DNA of 64,000 nt from Gelatoporia subvermispora B (lineage: Eukaryota; Basidiomycota; Agaricomycetes; Polyporales; Gelatoporiaceae), in assembly GCA_000320605.2 (NCBI GenBank), contig KB445794.1, positions 999,389 to 1,063,388 of the forward strand, written 5' to 3'. Positions 61,182 through 64,000 of this stretch are shown in pieces. The notes beneath the pieces are model-generated. The model worked only from the letters and a program-made list of their open reading frames with translations. It searched no databases and was not told where the DNA came from. The stretch's first letter is position 1; each line of letters opens with the position of its first letter. The position numbers and the translations under genes are program-made.

Positions 61182-63031
61182 ATGTCTACGATCTCCTCTC
61201 TCGCGAAGATAATTGCTGAAGGTGTCGCAAATATACAAGCTGGATGCGACTCGCGAAACGTCTCCTTTCCTTCCCTCGACGAATCTCCCACAGCTGAGTC
61301 CGAAGCTATCCGCCAGGAAGTCTATTCGCATGTCATTCCAGTGATCGCCGCAGCTCATCGGCTGATTGCAACTCTGCAACACCCCTCGCTATACGCTGTT
61401 TCGACTGTAATGAGCGTAGGTCCTCATAACCTGGATGCTATATTTGCGGCCGATGCACTCCTCAGTGCCATACTGCCACATGTATCTTAGAATGTCCCGG
61501 AGATTCTACGAGAAGCTGGTGCCCAGGCGCGTTTTAGCCGCACGTATCAGTAATATGCACCTGACGAAGTCGCTTCAGGGTCTCCATTCAGATGGTATTG
61601 CTGTCAAGAACGATATGGGTTTTGGCAAGCTCAGTGAGACTCATCATCGGCCTCTTTCATTATAGCGATATAACGGTATATTATGTAGGTCGAATACTCT
61701 GTCTACTCGCAAATGAGCATATATTCAAAGAGGTCTATCCTGATGTCTACAAGAGCATATCCGCGACACTTGACTCAGGAAATGCTCAGAAGCTGTTTGA
61801 AAAACGTTAGTGCATCTAGTCGTAAGTATCAAGGCGCTCGTGATAGAGACCTACGAAATTACGAATACAGCCCTCAAGACAGATACAAGGCTGCAAGTGG
61901 CCTTTCCTCTTTCATTGGTCTGATGTGAGTGGTCGCTTGGATGGTATATAACATTGCAACTCAGTATCAATACCGGAGACGAGTCCATGAAGGCGTCCAC
62001 TCATATGAGTGAGACACTTCTCGACGCTTACGCCGCTCATTCAGATGAACCTGACCAGACCGGGTTTAACTGCGCCTTTGAGACAGGTCTCGGGGTGTTC
62101 CAGTAGTAGCAGCTCCCAGAGAACGAGTATCGGCGTGACAGGTGCAATTCTGCCATGAAGAACTACGAGGTCCTTTGTCGACGTGTTCTGCACAGTAAGA
62201 CTGACAGCTCGCAATTTACGTCGATGCTAACTTTTCCATCAGATTTCAATTGGGATGCCCTACCTGAGAGCAGTTTGGTGGTGGATGTAGGCGGCGGGAT
62301 CGGAACTATGGTCCTGACGTTATCAGGTGTATATCAACATTTGCGCTACGTCGTTCAGGATCTCTCCGCAACAGTTGAACAAGGTATTCAGGTACACGAT
62401 ACTTGACCAGTTAATGCTTTGAATAACTAATAGCTGAGCATGCAGTTTTAGGAAGACCAGCAGCCACACGCTTTGATGAGTGGTCTGGTGCAATTCCAGA
62501 GTATGGCTCTATAAGTCCTACATGAGTGTGACTCATACGCACTCATTTAGAGCATAACGTTTTTGAGCCGCAGCCGGTTCAGAATGCTTCTGTTCTCATC
62601 CTCCGGGGAGTTCTTCATGACTGGTCAGATCGCTACGCCATCAAGATAATCAGACTGCTCCGTGAAGCTGCCAGCCCAGAAACAAAGCTTCTCGTTGTGG
62701 ACTGCATTGTTCGGTATACATGCTCTGATAACACCGACGCCAAGGGTATACTCGGAGCAGACCAAGTCGACGCTCCTCGGCCTCTTCTCGGAAATTATGG
62801 AATTGGAGGTGGCGTGGATTACAAGTTGGACATCCAGGTAACGCTGGACCGTTTCTAGGTGCCCAAATATTCTAAATATCATTATTTCCCCAGATGATGG
62901 CCATAGTCAATGGATGTGAGCGTACCCTCCGCCAGTTTGTAGACATCTTGCGCTCCTGCGGGTGGAGACTTGATAGTGTCACTCGCTCAGAGGGAGAACA
63001 GTTGCAGCAATTGATTGCTTCTCCGTTGTGA
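61182..63031 (+). pseudogene. COMT-type O-methyltransferase gene with tandem in-frame stops
   Basis: SAM-dependent methyltransferase of the caffeate/sterigmatocystin O-methyltransferase class. ATG 61182 gives MSTISSLAKIIAEGVANIQA. Spliced parts include NVPEILREAGAQ, GLHSDGIAVKND, ILCLLANEHIFKEVYPDVY, SATLDSG, GDESMKASTHMSETLLDAYA, the SAM site LVVDVGGGIGT, the catalytic His in RGVLHDWSDRYAIKI, and FVDILRSCGWRLDSV, ending TGA 63029-63031. After ETGLGVFQ two codons, 62104-62109, are TAG TAG, before QLPENEYR, where family members as I recall have Trp or similar. Two Trp (TGG) codons each changed G to A would explain it. The intron after REAGAQ would start with GC. The stops precede the SAM site, so no active enzyme is expected. 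Confidence 0.78.
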
Positions 63032-63658
63032 TATCTGATTCCAGCTTTCGGTCCTTCATTGAACGAATCGTACTAGTAGTCCCATGAATCCGTGTATACC
63101 GGTTTTGTGTCCCAGAATACGAGAACAATTCTCTGCTACAAGTCCTGTTCACGGGTGAACACCGGGTCAACTGAAGTTAGAAGTGGACATCCAGATCATC
63201 AATCTGTACAGTCTCCGGGATCACCATTAGTGTACAGAATATCACACAGTTCAGCCATCTTCTACGTGCTCATCTTCTACGTGTTAGTCCATCCTCTGGC
63301 GGGTAATATCATCATCACTCCGCTTGTTCAAGAAAAAAGCAGAATCCGTGAAATGCTCCAGAAAGTTCGCGTACCTATCGGCTATGAGTAAGCCTAACCC
63401 TAAGTTTGGTTTCCGGGAGTGAGCCGAACCTAGTTGCTCCTACAATAGGGGTAAAAAAACTGTTCGGCATCCTCTTGCCGAGCTGTCACATCAGTCACGC
63501 ATCCTCCTGCTCCTCGCCTTCTACACGAGGTGTGGGTGAGGCTGAAAGGAACATCGACTATATCAACCTGTACGCTGTCGTCCCCCCTCTTCGCAGTCAA
63601 TCTGGCCCCATTCGCATCTCTGTTCCGTTTCCTCACATTGCTCTTCCGCTCCTCACCC
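63032..63658. other. Intergenic, no gene recognised
   Basis: About 630 bp. It contains CCTAACCCTAAG at 63393-63404, too short to be a telomere tract. Confidence 0.4.
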
Positions 63659-63991
63659 ATGGGGAAGCGAAACGACAAGGACGAGGCCAAGGAAACTGAT
63701 CCCGACTCGCGCCAGACATGGCACAACAGACCCGAGCGCACGACGCGTATCTTGCAGCACCTCTCCACTGTGGCCATTGATCAGCATGTCATCTGTGGCG
63801 GGCAATCGGTCGCTGTGGCCAAGGAGTCAAATGTCTCAACTAACACCACACTGAAGTCGAAGACACTCTCTTATAGGGACATCGCAATATCAGTCTTTAC
63901 GGATCCAGATGAGCCGGAGGCGATCAGGAAACATTGTCTGAGATATCCAGAGTACTGGGGTAAGAAGATGAACAACCACGTCGATAGGTAA
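63659..63991 (+). CDS. First exon of an unidentified gene, runs off the window
   Basis: ATG 63659 gives MGKRNDKDEAKETDPDSRQT, a charged N terminus, then RTTRILQHLSTVAIDQHVIC and RDIAISVFTDPDEPEAIRKH, LRYPEYWGKKMNNHVD. A GTAAGT donor follows near 63990, so the gene very likely continues beyond the window. I do not recognise the family. An upstream in-frame ATG (63530) adds a hydrophobic stretch and is a less likely start. Confidence 0.5.
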   Translation: MGKRNDKDEAKETDPDSRQTWHNRPERTTRILQHLSTVAIDQHVICGGQSVAVAKESNVSTNTTLKSKTLSYRDIAISVFTDPDEPEAIRKHCLRYPEYWGKKMNNHVDR

Positions 63992-64000
63992 GTTTCAGTT

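Noticed and set aside
61486..61490. In-frame TAG before NVPEILREAG in the methyltransferase gene as a nonsense mutation
   Set aside because: It is better read as the AG acceptor of an intron (CTTAG), so it is not counted as a lesion.
57408..62109. TAG recoded as an amino acid, because several damaged genes carry TAG
   Set aside because: Intact genes here end normally with TAG (P450 copy 2, TIM44, ZPR1, RPF1, SEC53), so reassignment is not credible.
1..64000. CRISPR array, operon, bacterial or viral segment
   Set aside because: No spaced direct repeats of that kind. All recognised genes are fungal in type, with introns throughout.

Overview
The window is nuclear DNA of a filamentous basidiomycete, most likely an agaricomycete (mushroom or polypore type). 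The signs are multi-exon genes with introns of about 50-60 nt, very short exons, a dense set of conserved fungal housekeeping genes on both strands, and an expanded family of microsomal cytochrome P450s. No database search was possible. Names rest on protein motifs and on splicing by eye, so exon edges are estimates.

Layout. (1) 1-8.5 kb: three tandem plus-strand P450 paralogues, the first cut by the window edge. (2) 8.6-11.1 kb: two tandem minus-strand ubiquitin C-terminal hydrolases (UCH); the distal copy has Asn at the expected catalytic Asp. A doubtful membrane-protein gene follows at 11.6-12.4 kb. (3) 12.8-37 kb: housekeeping block with TIM44, an unknown gene, NUP53, ZPR1, a 2-oxoglutarate/Fe(II) oxygenase, RPF1, a p24 cargo receptor, mitochondrial enoyl reductase (ETR1), phosphomannomutase (SEC53), a Zn2Cys6 regulator, a coiled-coil protein and a CUE/CCCH/Smr protein. 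(4) 38-40.5 kb: a secreted sedolisin protease. (5) 41.8-43.8 kb: a fourth P450 with an apparent frameshift. (6) 45-53 kb: BFR2, an acidic AT-hook protein and a PX sorting nexin (SNX41/ATG20 type). (7) 53-63 kb: a decaying accessory zone holding a P450 relic, a fifth P450 with an in-frame stop, an N-terminal scrap of a carboxypeptidase-S-like gene, a non-autonomous transposon, and an O-methyltransferase gene with tandem in-frame stops. (8) 63.7 kb to the end: first exon of an unidentified gene.

The clearest new object is the transposon at 59162-60048. It is 887 bp, has inverted ends that are each internally palindromic, and is flanked by a perfect 9-bp direct repeat. The second theme is microexons: every P450 that covers the site splices a 14-nt exon carrying most of the I-helix motif, both UCH genes carry a 12-nt exon, the Zn2Cys6 domain is split by a 12-nt exon, and NUP53 has an 18-nt exon behind a GC-AG intron. 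ORF-only annotation would miss these and break the proteins.

The P450s, oxygenase, methyltransferase and protease are accessory or secondary-metabolism types, but no polyketide synthase, peptide synthetase or terpene synthase is present. I see a tandem paralogue family rather than a classic biosynthetic cluster, and no novel multi-gene system that I can defend.
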